Assembly: GCA_024278435.1 (NCBI GenBank) | Contig: JAJRTD010000210.1 | Span: 1-5,560 of the forward strand | Source of the DNA: Gammaproteobacteria bacterium | GTDB lineage: Bacteria; Pseudomonadota; Gammaproteobacteria; SZUA-229 | Direction of reading: 5' to 3' | DNA: 5,560 bases | In this document: positions 1 to 5,560 of the stretch, piece by piece | Layout: every line of letters starts with the position of its first letter | Position numbering within the stretch: the first letter of the stretch is position 1 | The notes under the pieces: model-generated | The model's input: only the letters and a program-made list of their open reading frames with translations | The model's database searches: none | Told to the model about the DNA's origin: nothing | Position numbers and translations under genes: made by a program

Positions 1-129
1 CCTGCCAGCATTGACGAACTGGTTCTGCGCAGCCATTATACGGCTGCAGAAGTCGCTTCCATGTTGCTCATACTGGAGCTGGAAGGGATCATCGTATGCC
101 AGGATGGACGATACACATGTGTCCGTTAA
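1..129 (+). CDS. dprA: DprA (Smf), C-terminal end only
   Basis: Frame 1 is open from the left edge to a TAA at 127-129 and gives 42 residues. They begin PASIDELVLRSHYTAAEVAS and continue with a MLLxLELEGII segment, ending DGRYTCVR. This is the small winged-helix domain at the C terminus of DprA/Smf, where family members typically read (S)IDEL...AAEV...LLxLELEG followed by a G-x-Y/R strand. DprA binds incoming single-stranded DNA in the cytoplasm and loads RecA during natural transformation. The Rossmann-fold DNA-binding core lies outside the window, so its integrity cannot be judged. The position directly before smg is the one dprA occupies in many gammaproteobacteria, which supports the call. 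The fragment is short, so the identification rests on the motif and context together. Confidence 0.85.
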   Translation, partial: PASIDELVLRSHYTAAEVASMLLILELEGIIVCQDGRYTCVR

Positions 130-138
130 TCACACATG
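116..138 (+). repeat. Inverted repeat around the dprA stop codon
   Basis: CATGTGT (116-122) and ACACATG (132-138) are perfect reverse complements, with a 9-base loop that contains the dprA stop codon TAA (127-129). No T run follows on either strand, so it is not a standard intrinsic terminator. It may be an RNA hairpin at the end of the dprA message, or chance. Confidence 0.4.
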
Positions 139-182
139 AAAACACCCGTACCATATTGATTTACAAGTGGTTTTCATAACCC

Positions 183-202
183 GCTGCAAGTTTTTTTGCA
201 GC
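183..202 (+). repeat. Hairpin in the smg leader
   Basis: GCTGCAA (183-189) and TTGCAGC (196-202) form a perfect 7-bp stem with a T-rich 6-base loop. The T run lies in the loop and not after the stem, so this is not an intrinsic terminator in the usual sense. It ends 6 bases before the Shine-Dalgarno sequence of smg and could influence translation or message stability. The rest of the 130-219 gap shows no promoter that I would defend. Confidence 0.45.
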
Positions 203-208
203 ATGCAC

Positions 209-212
209 AGGA
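209..212 (+). promoter_or_regulatory. Ribosome binding site of smg
   Basis: AGGA lies 7 bases before the ATG at 220. It is the clearest Shine-Dalgarno sequence in the window. It decides the smg start in favour of the ATG at 220 over the in-frame ATG at 253, which would begin at residue 12. Confidence 0.7.
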
Positions 213-219
213 AATTTAA

Positions 220-714
220 ATGATAGTTAAGCAGTCCGTGGTTGATGTCTTAATGTTCTTGTTTGAGCGTTATCTCGGTGACGACGACGCCAGCGAAACC
301 GCACACGTCACTGACGAACGTGACCGAATCCAGCTTCGCCTGGAAGAAATGGGCTTTCGTAACCACGAAATCAACCAGGCTTTTGACTGGCTGGAAGACC
401 TGGCCGATTTACAGGGCGACAAACCATTTATCCCGGTAAAAGAAAACAGCATTCGCATTTACAGTAATGAAGAGCGCAAGTTGATCGGCCTGGAAAACAT
501 CGGCTTTCTGCACTTCCTGGAACAAACCGGCATCCTGACCGCAGTCACCCGCGAACTGATCCTTGACCGCGTTGTCGCACTGGGGCAGCCACTGGATGGC
601 GAACAGCTGAAATGGATTATCATGATTGTTCTACATACCCAGCCCGGCGAAGAGAATGCCTTTGCCCTGATGGAAGACTTTATATTTGATGAGACGGCAG
701 ATTATATTCAGTAA
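220..714 (+). CDS. smg: Smg family protein (DUF494)
   Basis: The 164-residue product is a full-length Smg protein; the E. coli protein is about 157 residues. Shared features are the N-terminal DVLMFLFERYLGDD segment (residues 9-22), then LEEMGF, a WLEDLADLQG segment, SIRIYSNEE, GFLHFLEQTGILT, TRELILDRVVAL, and a C-terminal LKWIIMIVLHTQPGEENAF block followed by MEDFIF. It looks soluble and mainly helical; I see no signal peptide or membrane segment. The molecular role of this family is not established. Its genes are regularly found next to dprA and topA or tsaC genes, and the same holds here: dprA ends 90 bases upstream and topA starts 26 bases downstream. The start is fixed by the AGGA at 209-212. 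Family identity is certain enough, but the function is unknown. Confidence 0.93.
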   Translation: MIVKQSVVDVLMFLFERYLGDDDASETAHVTDERDRIQLRLEEMGFRNHEINQAFDWLEDLADLQGDKPFIPVKENSIRIYSNEERKLIGLENIGFLHFLEQTGILTAVTRELILDRVVALGQPLDGEQLKWIIMIVLHTQPGEENAFALMEDFIFDETADYIQ

Positions 715-723
715 GCTGAATAT
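704..723 (+). repeat. Perfect hairpin around the smg stop codon
   Basis: ATATTCAG (704-711) and CTGAATAT (716-723) pair perfectly over 8 bp. The 4-base loop TAAG starts with the smg stop codon TAA (712-714). No T run follows, so it should not terminate transcription. It lies in the short smg-topA spacer, 17 bases before the topA start, which lacks a clear Shine-Dalgarno sequence. It could affect how ribosomes move from smg to topA or protect the message from nucleases. Confidence 0.55.
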
Positions 724-740
724 CTACCTGAAAAAACTGT

Positions 741-3206
741 ATGAGTAAAAACCTAGTTATCGTAGAGTCGCCTGCAAAAGCGAAAACCATCGAGAAATAT
801 CTGGGTAAGGACTTCAAGGTTCTTGCCTCCTACGGCCATGTCCGTGACCTGGTGCCCAAAGAAGGCGCCATTGATACCGAACATGACTTTACGATGAAAT
901 ACCAGATCATCGAACGCAACGAAAAACACGTCAATAAAATCATCAAGTTCCTGGATAAAGCCGACACACTTTACCTGGCGACTGACCAGGACCGCGAAGG
1001 GGAAGCCATTTCATGGCACCTCTATGAACTGTTAAAAGAAAAAGGCCTGCTGGAAAACAAGCAGGTACATCGCGTCGCCTTTAACGAGGTCACCAAACGC
1101 GCCATCCAGGAAGCCATTGATAACCCGGGTGAACTGTCCAGTAACCTGATCAACGCACAGCAGACCCGCCGTGCGCTGGACTACCTGGTCGGCTTCAACC
1201 TGAGCCCGCTGTTATGGAAGAAAGTGCAGCGCGGTCTTTCCGCCGGTCGCGTCCAAAGCCCGGCCCTGCGTTTGATAGTTGAACGTGAAGAAGCCATTGA
1301 AGCCTTTGAGCCCAAGGAATACTGGACCATTGAAGCGGATGTTGCCAAGGACAAGCAGGCATTTTTAAGCAAGCTATACACCTATAAAAACGAAAAAATA
1401 AAACAGTTCAGCATTACCAACGGCGATACGGCAACCGCCACCAGGGAAACTTTATTAAAAGAAGCCAATGGCAAACTGACGGTTAACAAGGTTGAGAAAA
1501 AGGAAAGAAAGCGCAACCCGTCCGCCCCGTTCACCACTTCGACACTGCAACAGGAAGCGGCAAGAAAACTGCGATTTTCAACACAACGCACCATGCGCAC
1601 CGCACAGAACCTGTATGAAGGCATCGATATTGGCGGCGAAACCGTCGGCCTGATCACCTATATGCGTACCGATTCGCTGCACCTGGCCGATGAAGCACTG
1701 GTTGAAATCCGCGACCTGATTGCCGAGCGTTACGGCAAGAACAATTTACCGGAAGCAGCACGGATATTTAAAAACAAATCAAAAAATGCCCAGGAAGCTC
1801 ATGAGGCAATCCGACCGACTTCCGTACGCCACGTACCTGAAGAAATCAGGGACCGGCTGAACCCGGACCAGTTCGCCCTGTATGAGCTGATCTGGAAACG
1901 CACCATGGCATGCCAGATGATCCACGCCACGCTGAATACCGTCAGCATCGAGCTGGGCTGCGGCGAGGGCAACACCTTCCGCGCCACCGGCTCCACCATC
2001 AAGTTCCCCGGCTTTATGTCGGTCTACATGGAAAGCAGCGATGACAGCAAAAGCGATGACAGCACCGAGAAACTGCTGCCGGAACTGAAGGAATGCGAAA
2101 AAATTGATTTGCTGGAAATTCGCAACGAACAGCACTTTACCGAACCGCCACCACGGTTCACCGAAGCCAGCCTGGTAAAAACCCTGGAAGAGTATGGCAT
2201 CGGCCGCCCGTCCACCTACGCCAGCATTATCTCCACCCTGGTCAACCGCGGCTACGTGGAGCTGGAAAGCCGGCGCTTTACACCAACCGACATCGGGCGC
2301 ATCGTTAACCGCTTCCTCACCGACTATTTCACCAAGTACGTGGATTATGAATTTACCGCGGAACTGGAAGACGAACTGGATAGCATTGCCCGCGGCGAAC
2401 ACGACTGGGTGCCGCTGCTGAAAACATTCTGGACACCGTTTAAGGAAACCGTTGACCACGTGGAAGAAAATGTCAGCCGCGCCGATGTCGCGCAGTCACG
2501 GCATATCGGCACCGATGAAAAAACCGGAAAACCGGTGACCGTACGCATGGGCCCCTACGGTCCCTTTGTACAGATCGGCGACAAGGACGATGAAGAAAAA
2601 CCGCGTTTTGCCAGCCTGCGTCCCGGACAGAAAATGGCAGACATCACCATGGACGATGTTTACTTCCTGCTGCAGCTGCCGCGTGACCTGGGCGAAACCG
2701 ATGAAGGCGAAGCGCTGTCAACCAACTACGGTCGCTTCGGCCCTTATGTGAAATACGGCAGCAAGTTTGTTTCTATTAACAAGGAATACCAGGACAAGGG
2801 CGTCGACCCGTACAACATCAGCCATGAACAGGCGATGGAACTGGTAAAAGCCAAGAAAGAATTTGATGCCAACAAGCACATCAAGGATTTCCCCGGCACC
2901 GATATCGAAATACTGAACGGCCGCTGGGGCCCTTATATTACCGATGGCCAGAAAAACGCCAAGATCCCCAAGGACCGTGAGCCGGCTTCACTGACCCAGA
3001 AGGAATGTGAGGAACTGCTGGCCGCTGCACCTTTCCGTCGCGGCAAGAAAAAAGCTGTCAAGAAAAAGGCTGCCGCCAAAAAAACCAGTAAGAAAAAAGC
3101 TTCTACTAAAAAGAAAACCGTAAAGAAAAAGACCGCAAAGAAAAAAACGGTGAAGAAGAAAGCCGCAAAGAAAAAGGCCGTAAAGAAAAAAACCAGTGAT
3201 GAGTAA
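741..3206 (+). CDS. topA: DNA topoisomerase I (type IA), zinc-less form with lysine-rich tail
   Basis: This 821-residue cytoplasmic enzyme relaxes negative supercoils by cutting and passing one DNA strand. The TOPRIM domain opens with LVIVESPAKAKTIEKYLG, containing catalytic Glu9, and carries the metal-binding DxDxE motif at Asp82, Asp84 and Glu86 (DQDREGE). The gate domain follows, with RGLSAGRVQSPALRLIVERE near 164-183. The active-site tyrosine is Tyr307 in GLITYMRTDS (303-312), with Arg309 two residues on. AHEAIRPT (353-360) and the EYGIGRPSTYA block (484-494) are also typical. The C-terminal part has three short repeats of the GxxGPY/F type at about 603-613, 663-675 and 726-736. The four-cysteine zinc ribbons of E. 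coli TopA are absent: only four cysteines occur (391, 407, 452, 756) and none form CxxC pairs. The protein ends in a tail with 29 lysines in residues 769-817. The start matches the family N terminus, although no good Shine-Dalgarno precedes it; translation may be coupled to smg, whose stop is 26 bases upstream. Confidence 0.98.
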   Translation: MSKNLVIVESPAKAKTIEKYLGKDFKVLASYGHVRDLVPKEGAIDTEHDFTMKYQIIERNEKHVNKIIKFLDKADTLYLATDQDREGEAISWHLYELLKEKGLLENKQVHRVAFNEVTKRAIQEAIDNPGELSSNLINAQQTRRALDYLVGFNLSPLLWKKVQRGLSAGRVQSPALRLIVEREEAIEAFEPKEYWTIEADVAKDKQAFLSKLYTYKNEKIKQFSITNGDTATATRETLLKEANGKLTVNKVEKKERKRNPSAPFTTSTLQQEAARKLRFSTQRTMRTAQNLYEGIDIGGETVGLITYMRTDSLHLADEALVEIRDLIAERYGKNNLPEAARIFKNKSKNAQEAHEAIRPTSVRHVPEEIRDRLNPDQFALYELIWKRTMACQMIHATLNTVSIELGCGEGNTFRATGSTIKFPGFMSVYMESSDDSKSDDSTEKLLPELKECEKIDLLEIRNEQHFTEPPPRFTEASLVKTLEEYGIGRPSTYASIISTLVNRGYVELESRRFTPTDIGRIVNRFLTDYFTKYVDYEFTAELEDELDSIARGEHDWVPLLKTFWTPFKETVDHVEENVSRADVAQSRHIGTDEKTGKPVTVRMGPYGPFVQIGDKDDEEKPRFASLRPGQKMADITMDDVYFLLQLPRDLGETDEGEALSTNYGRFGPYVKYGSKFVSINKEYQDKGVDPYNISHEQAMELVKAKKEFDANKHIKDFPGTDIEILNGRWGPYITDGQKNAKIPKDREPASLTQKECEELLAAAPFRRGKKKAVKKKAAAKKTSKKKASTKKKTVKKKTAKKKTVKKKAAKKKAVKKKTSDE
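3045..3191 (+). repeat. 15-base tandem repeat encoding the KKKxx tail of TopA
   Basis: Ten imperfect units of mostly 15 bases each encode a lysine triplet plus two small residues (AV, AA, TS, AS, TV, TA). One unit has AKK in place of KKK, and one extra codon (Thr789) breaks the period between the fourth and fifth units. The adenine-rich DNA has third-position changes between units (AAA/AAG, GTA/GTC/GTG), so the array is old enough to have diverged. The encoded tail resembles the lysine- and alanine-rich tails of histone H1-like proteins and probably binds DNA without sequence preference. Confidence 0.85.
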
Positions 3207-3213
3207 ATCATCA
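3197..3213 (+). repeat. Inverted repeat around the topA stop codon, reaching the tsaC start
   Basis: TGATGA (3197-3202) pairs with TCATCA (3208-3213) over 6 bp. The 5-base loop GTAAA holds the topA stop codon (3204-3206). The 3' arm covers the first base of the tsaC start codon (3213), and its 5' arm includes the only weak Shine-Dalgarno candidate (GATGAG, 3198-3203). Folding would hide the tsaC start, so ribosomes finishing topA may be needed to open it. This is inferred from geometry alone. Confidence 0.45.
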
Positions 3214-3764
3214 TGGCCAGTGACTTTTCCATACGCCATGCCGCTTTCATTGTCCGCCAAGGCGGCATAATAGCCTACCCCACCGATACCATTTACGGCC
3301 TAGGCTGCGACCCGTACAACCCGGATGCAGTCGAGAAAATCAACCGCATCAAGCAACGCCCGCTCAACAAGCAGTTTATCCTGCTGGCCGCTGATATCCG
3401 CCAGCTGGCATCCCTGATCAATATCGATGCCGCGCAACAACAGAAAATCCTGCAGGCCACACAACCGACCAGCTGGGTTGTGCCTGCTGCAAAACGGGCA
3501 CCGCGCTGGCTGGTTGACCGGCACAACACCTTAACCATCCGCATAACTGCACAAAAAGATGTGAAGCGACTATGCCATACTTTAGGCCATGCCATTATTT
3601 CAACCAGCGCCAACCTGTCGGGGAAAACACCGGCAAAAAACAGCCTGCAGCTGCATAAACACTTTCATTTCCAGGTCGATAAAATCATTGTTGCCGACCG
3701 GCCGTTAAATGCCAGACCATCAAAAATAATTCGATTGTGCGATAATTACGTCATCAGACAATAA
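3213..3764 (+). CDS. tsaC: Threonylcarbamoyl-AMP synthase TsaC (YrdC/Sua5 family)
   Basis: TsaC makes threonylcarbamoyl-AMP from threonine, bicarbonate and ATP, the first step in adding t6A at position 37 of tRNAs that read ANN codons. The 183 residues match the short single-domain TsaC form (190 in E. coli). Family motifs are GGIIAYPTDTIYGLGCDP (17-34), the IKQRPLNK segment (46-53) with the conserved Lys and Arg, APRWL (96-100), STSANLSG (130-137) and RPSKI (168-172). Two places differ from the E. coli protein. The usual PGPxT(W/F) stretch reads QPTSWV (84-89) without the glycine. The region before RPSKI is short, with no GETGG-like sequence. The gene begins 6 bases after the topA stop, so it is almost certainly cotranscribed with topA and perhaps translationally coupled. 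The ATG at 3213 is chosen because it gives the normal spacing to GGIIAYPTDT. Confidence 0.92.
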   Translation: MASDFSIRHAAFIVRQGGIIAYPTDTIYGLGCDPYNPDAVEKINRIKQRPLNKQFILLAADIRQLASLINIDAAQQQKILQATQPTSWVVPAAKRAPRWLVDRHNTLTIRITAQKDVKRLCHTLGHAIISTSANLSGKTPAKNSLQLHKHFHFQVDKIIVADRPLNARPSKIIRLCDNYVIRQ

Positions 3765-3771
3765 AAACCAC

Positions 3772-3794
3772 GCAGGTGCTCATTTATTCACACG
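3772..3794 (+). repeat. REP-like palindrome, degenerate left copy
   Basis: This 23-base element starts GCAGGTGC and ends TTCACACG. Compared with the reverse complement of 3818-3840 it matches at 17 of 23 positions. Its own internal palindrome is largely lost: GTG/CAC remain at the ends, but most of the inner pairs are broken. It appears to be the decayed partner of an inverted REP pair, with GCAG in place of the usual GTAG head. Confidence 0.6.
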
Positions 3795-3817
3795 AGGCGT
3801 CCACACTCTGCCACCGT

Positions 3818-3840
3818 TGTGCGAATGAATTCGCACCTAC
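3818..3840 (-). repeat. REP-like palindrome with GTAG head
   Basis: Read on the minus strand, the element starts with GTAG (3840-3837) and continues with the perfect palindrome GTGCGAATTCATTCGCAC (3836-3819), a 7-bp stem with a TTCA loop. A GTAG tetranucleotide followed by a hairpin is the known layout of REP sequences mobilised by RAYT (TnpA_REP) transposases. The copy at 3772-3794 lies in the opposite orientation 23 bases away, giving the inverted-pair arrangement called a BIME. No RAYT gene is in the window. Confidence 0.65.
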
Positions 3841-3844
3841 TTTT

Positions 3845-4805
<961 letters not shown>

Positions 4806-4823
4806 TTCTTTCCGCAAGCGCAC

Positions 4824-4840
4824 AAAAAACAGCACCTGTT
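4824..4840 (-). terminator. Weak possible terminator of the EAL-domain gene
   Basis: On the minus strand AACAG (4840-4836), a GTG loop and CTGTT (4832-4828) form a 5-bp stem that runs into further T residues down to 4824. It lies about 80 bases past the EAL gene stop in the convergent gap 4806-4921. The stem is short and A/T-rich, so the call is tentative. I find nothing else in that gap. Confidence 0.25.
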
Positions 4841-4921
4841 ATCCCGAAAAAACACACTACAGGCGAAGGATATGAAAACGTACGTGTGGCACAGGATTCT
4901 TCGAGTCCCTTGCGACAAATA

Positions 4922-5560
4922 TCAAGCACCGGGATCCGGGCGCCTTTCCGGATCCCGCTGCGGCCTTCCAAACAGAAACCCCTGCGCATACTTAAACCCG
5001 GCAGCGACTGCATTGTCGCGCATCTGTGTATCTTCAATGCCTTCAGCAACCATACTGTAACCCAGTCCGGAAATGATTTTACTCAGGCCTGTAATAATAG
5101 GCTGCTGCTCCGCATTGCCGAGATCGCGAATCAGACTGATATCAAATTTGACGATATTGACCGGCATACACGACAGATAGCGGATTGAAGAATATCCGCT
5201 GCCAAAATCATCCAGTGCAACACGAAAACCTTTCTGACTCAGCTTTTCCAGATTGATGGTCGCCCGCTCCAGCTGGGTGATCAACGCGGTTTCGGTTACC
5301 TCGATAACGATATCCTGTACCGCAAGAAAGGTTTCCAGGGGTTCAAACCACGTGTCGACGTCATGGCGGGCAACTGATGCCGCTGACAGGTTAATAGCAA
5401 CGCCGGTATTGTCGGGCAGCCTGCCTGCTTCAAGGTCAACCGCCACCTGGCGGATAACGGCATGGTCAAGATCCTGCTCAAGATTACGCGCTTCGATAAT
5501 CGGAAAAATACAGTCAGGATAAATCCATTCATTATCATGATAAATTCGTATCAGTGCCTC
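4922..5560 (-). CDS. EAL-domain protein, probable cyclic-di-GMP phosphodiesterase (N terminus outside window)
   Basis: The frame is open from the right edge to a TGA at 4924-4922 and gives 212 residues, almost exactly one EAL domain. EAL enzymes hydrolyse cyclic-di-GMP to linear pGpG and so favour motility over biofilm. Counting from the edge, the expected catalytic and metal-binding motifs are all present: the EAL motif at 1-3 (EALIRI), NLS (Asn57), EVTE (87-90), DDFGSGYSSIRYL (117-129), KFD (138-140), AEGIE (172-176) and QGFLFGRP (193-200). The domain therefore looks active. Because the window ends at the EAL motif, any sensor, membrane or GGDEF domain before it cannot be seen; the in-frame GTG at 5446 lies inside the domain and is not a real start. 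The last ten or so residues (RDPERRPDPGA) follow the end of the domain and are encoded by a perfect hairpin. It is convergent with hemF, and no functional link is apparent. Confidence 0.93.
   Translation of the reverse strand, partial: EALIRIYHDNEWIYPDCIFPIIEARNLEQDLDHAVIRQVAVDLEAGRLPDNTGVAINLSAASVARHDVDTWFEPLETFLAVQDIVIEVTETALITQLERATINLEKLSQKGFRVALDDFGSGYSSIRYLSCMPVNIVKFDISLIRDLGNAEQQPIITGLSKIISGLGYSMVAEGIEDTQMRDNAVAAGFKYAQGFLFGRPQRDPERRPDPGA
4930..4957 (-). repeat. Perfect 10-bp inverted repeat in the 3' end of the EAL gene
   Basis: CGGGATCCGG (4930-4939) and CCGGATCCCG (4948-4957) are exact reverse complements separated by 8 bases. The stem is G/C-rich and would be very stable in RNA of either strand. 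It ends 5 bases before the EAL stop codon on the minus strand and encodes the residues just after the final conserved motif. No T run follows on either side, so it is not a classical intrinsic terminator, but it could stall polymerase or stop 3' exonucleases. Confidence 0.7.

Noticed and set aside
156..184. TTGATT with AT-rich sequence downstream as a smg promoter
   Set aside because: No acceptable -10 sequence occurs 15-19 bases downstream; the match is too poor to report.
1779..2459. A 226-codon open frame on the minus strand inside topA
   Set aside because: It lies wholly opposite conserved topA coding sequence. The translation is rich in Phe, Val, Ala and Gln, as expected of an antisense shadow, and resembles no family I know.
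3045..3191. Runs of A followed by G that could serve as slippery sites for programmed frameshifting in topA
   Set aside because: The zero frame continues to a normal end, and no stimulating pseudoknot or sensible alternative frame product is evident.
2933..3268. Minus-strand frames with long Phe-rich stretches that look like membrane segments
   Set aside because: They are the complement of the lysine-coding repeat (AAA/AAG read as TTT/CTT), so the hydrophobicity is an artefact.
4895..4915. TTCGAGTCCC, resembling the T arm of a tRNA
   Set aside because: No matching acceptor, D or anticodon arms can be found around it, and the stem does not pair properly.

Overview
The window is a stretch of chromosomal housekeeping DNA from a bacterium, most probably a gammaproteobacterium. 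The gene order dprA, smg, topA, tsaC, hemF matches a neighbourhood known from that class: E. coli has dprA-smg-yrdD-tsaC-aroE and Pseudomonas has dprA-tsaC-qor-hemF-aroE. Smg (DUF494) and the aerobic HemF fit the same assignment. The genus cannot be told from the sequence. The use of oxygen-dependent HemF suggests growth with oxygen.

Layout. Bases 1-129 hold the last 42 codons of dprA. A 90-base gap with a small hairpin and a good ribosome binding site leads to smg (220-714). Then come topA (741-3206), with a lysine-rich tail in place of zinc ribbons, and tsaC (3213-3764), only 6 bases after the topA stop. These plus-strand genes look like one transcription unit. Between tsaC and hemF, bases 3765-3884 hold an inverted pair of REP-like palindromes of the GTAG type. 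Their outer arms form a hairpin that directly abuts seven T residues, so they probably also end the tsaC transcript. A possible hemF promoter follows at once. hemF (3885-4805) is complete. A 116-base gap separates it from a convergent minus-strand gene (4922 to beyond the right edge) encoding an EAL-domain protein with all the usual catalytic motifs.

How the genes relate: dprA (uptake of transforming DNA), topA (supercoil relaxation), tsaC (first step of tRNA t6A synthesis) and hemF (heme synthesis) do not form one pathway. They are a conserved mix of core functions. The EAL gene is probably a cyclic-di-GMP phosphodiesterase and is not functionally tied to the rest.

I see no sign of an undescribed multi-gene system. 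The points most worth a second look are the inverted repeats whose loops contain the stop codons of three successive genes (dprA, smg, topA), the REP pair before hemF, the zinc-less TopA with its ten-unit lysine repeat, and a perfect 10-bp hairpin encoding the very end of the EAL protein.
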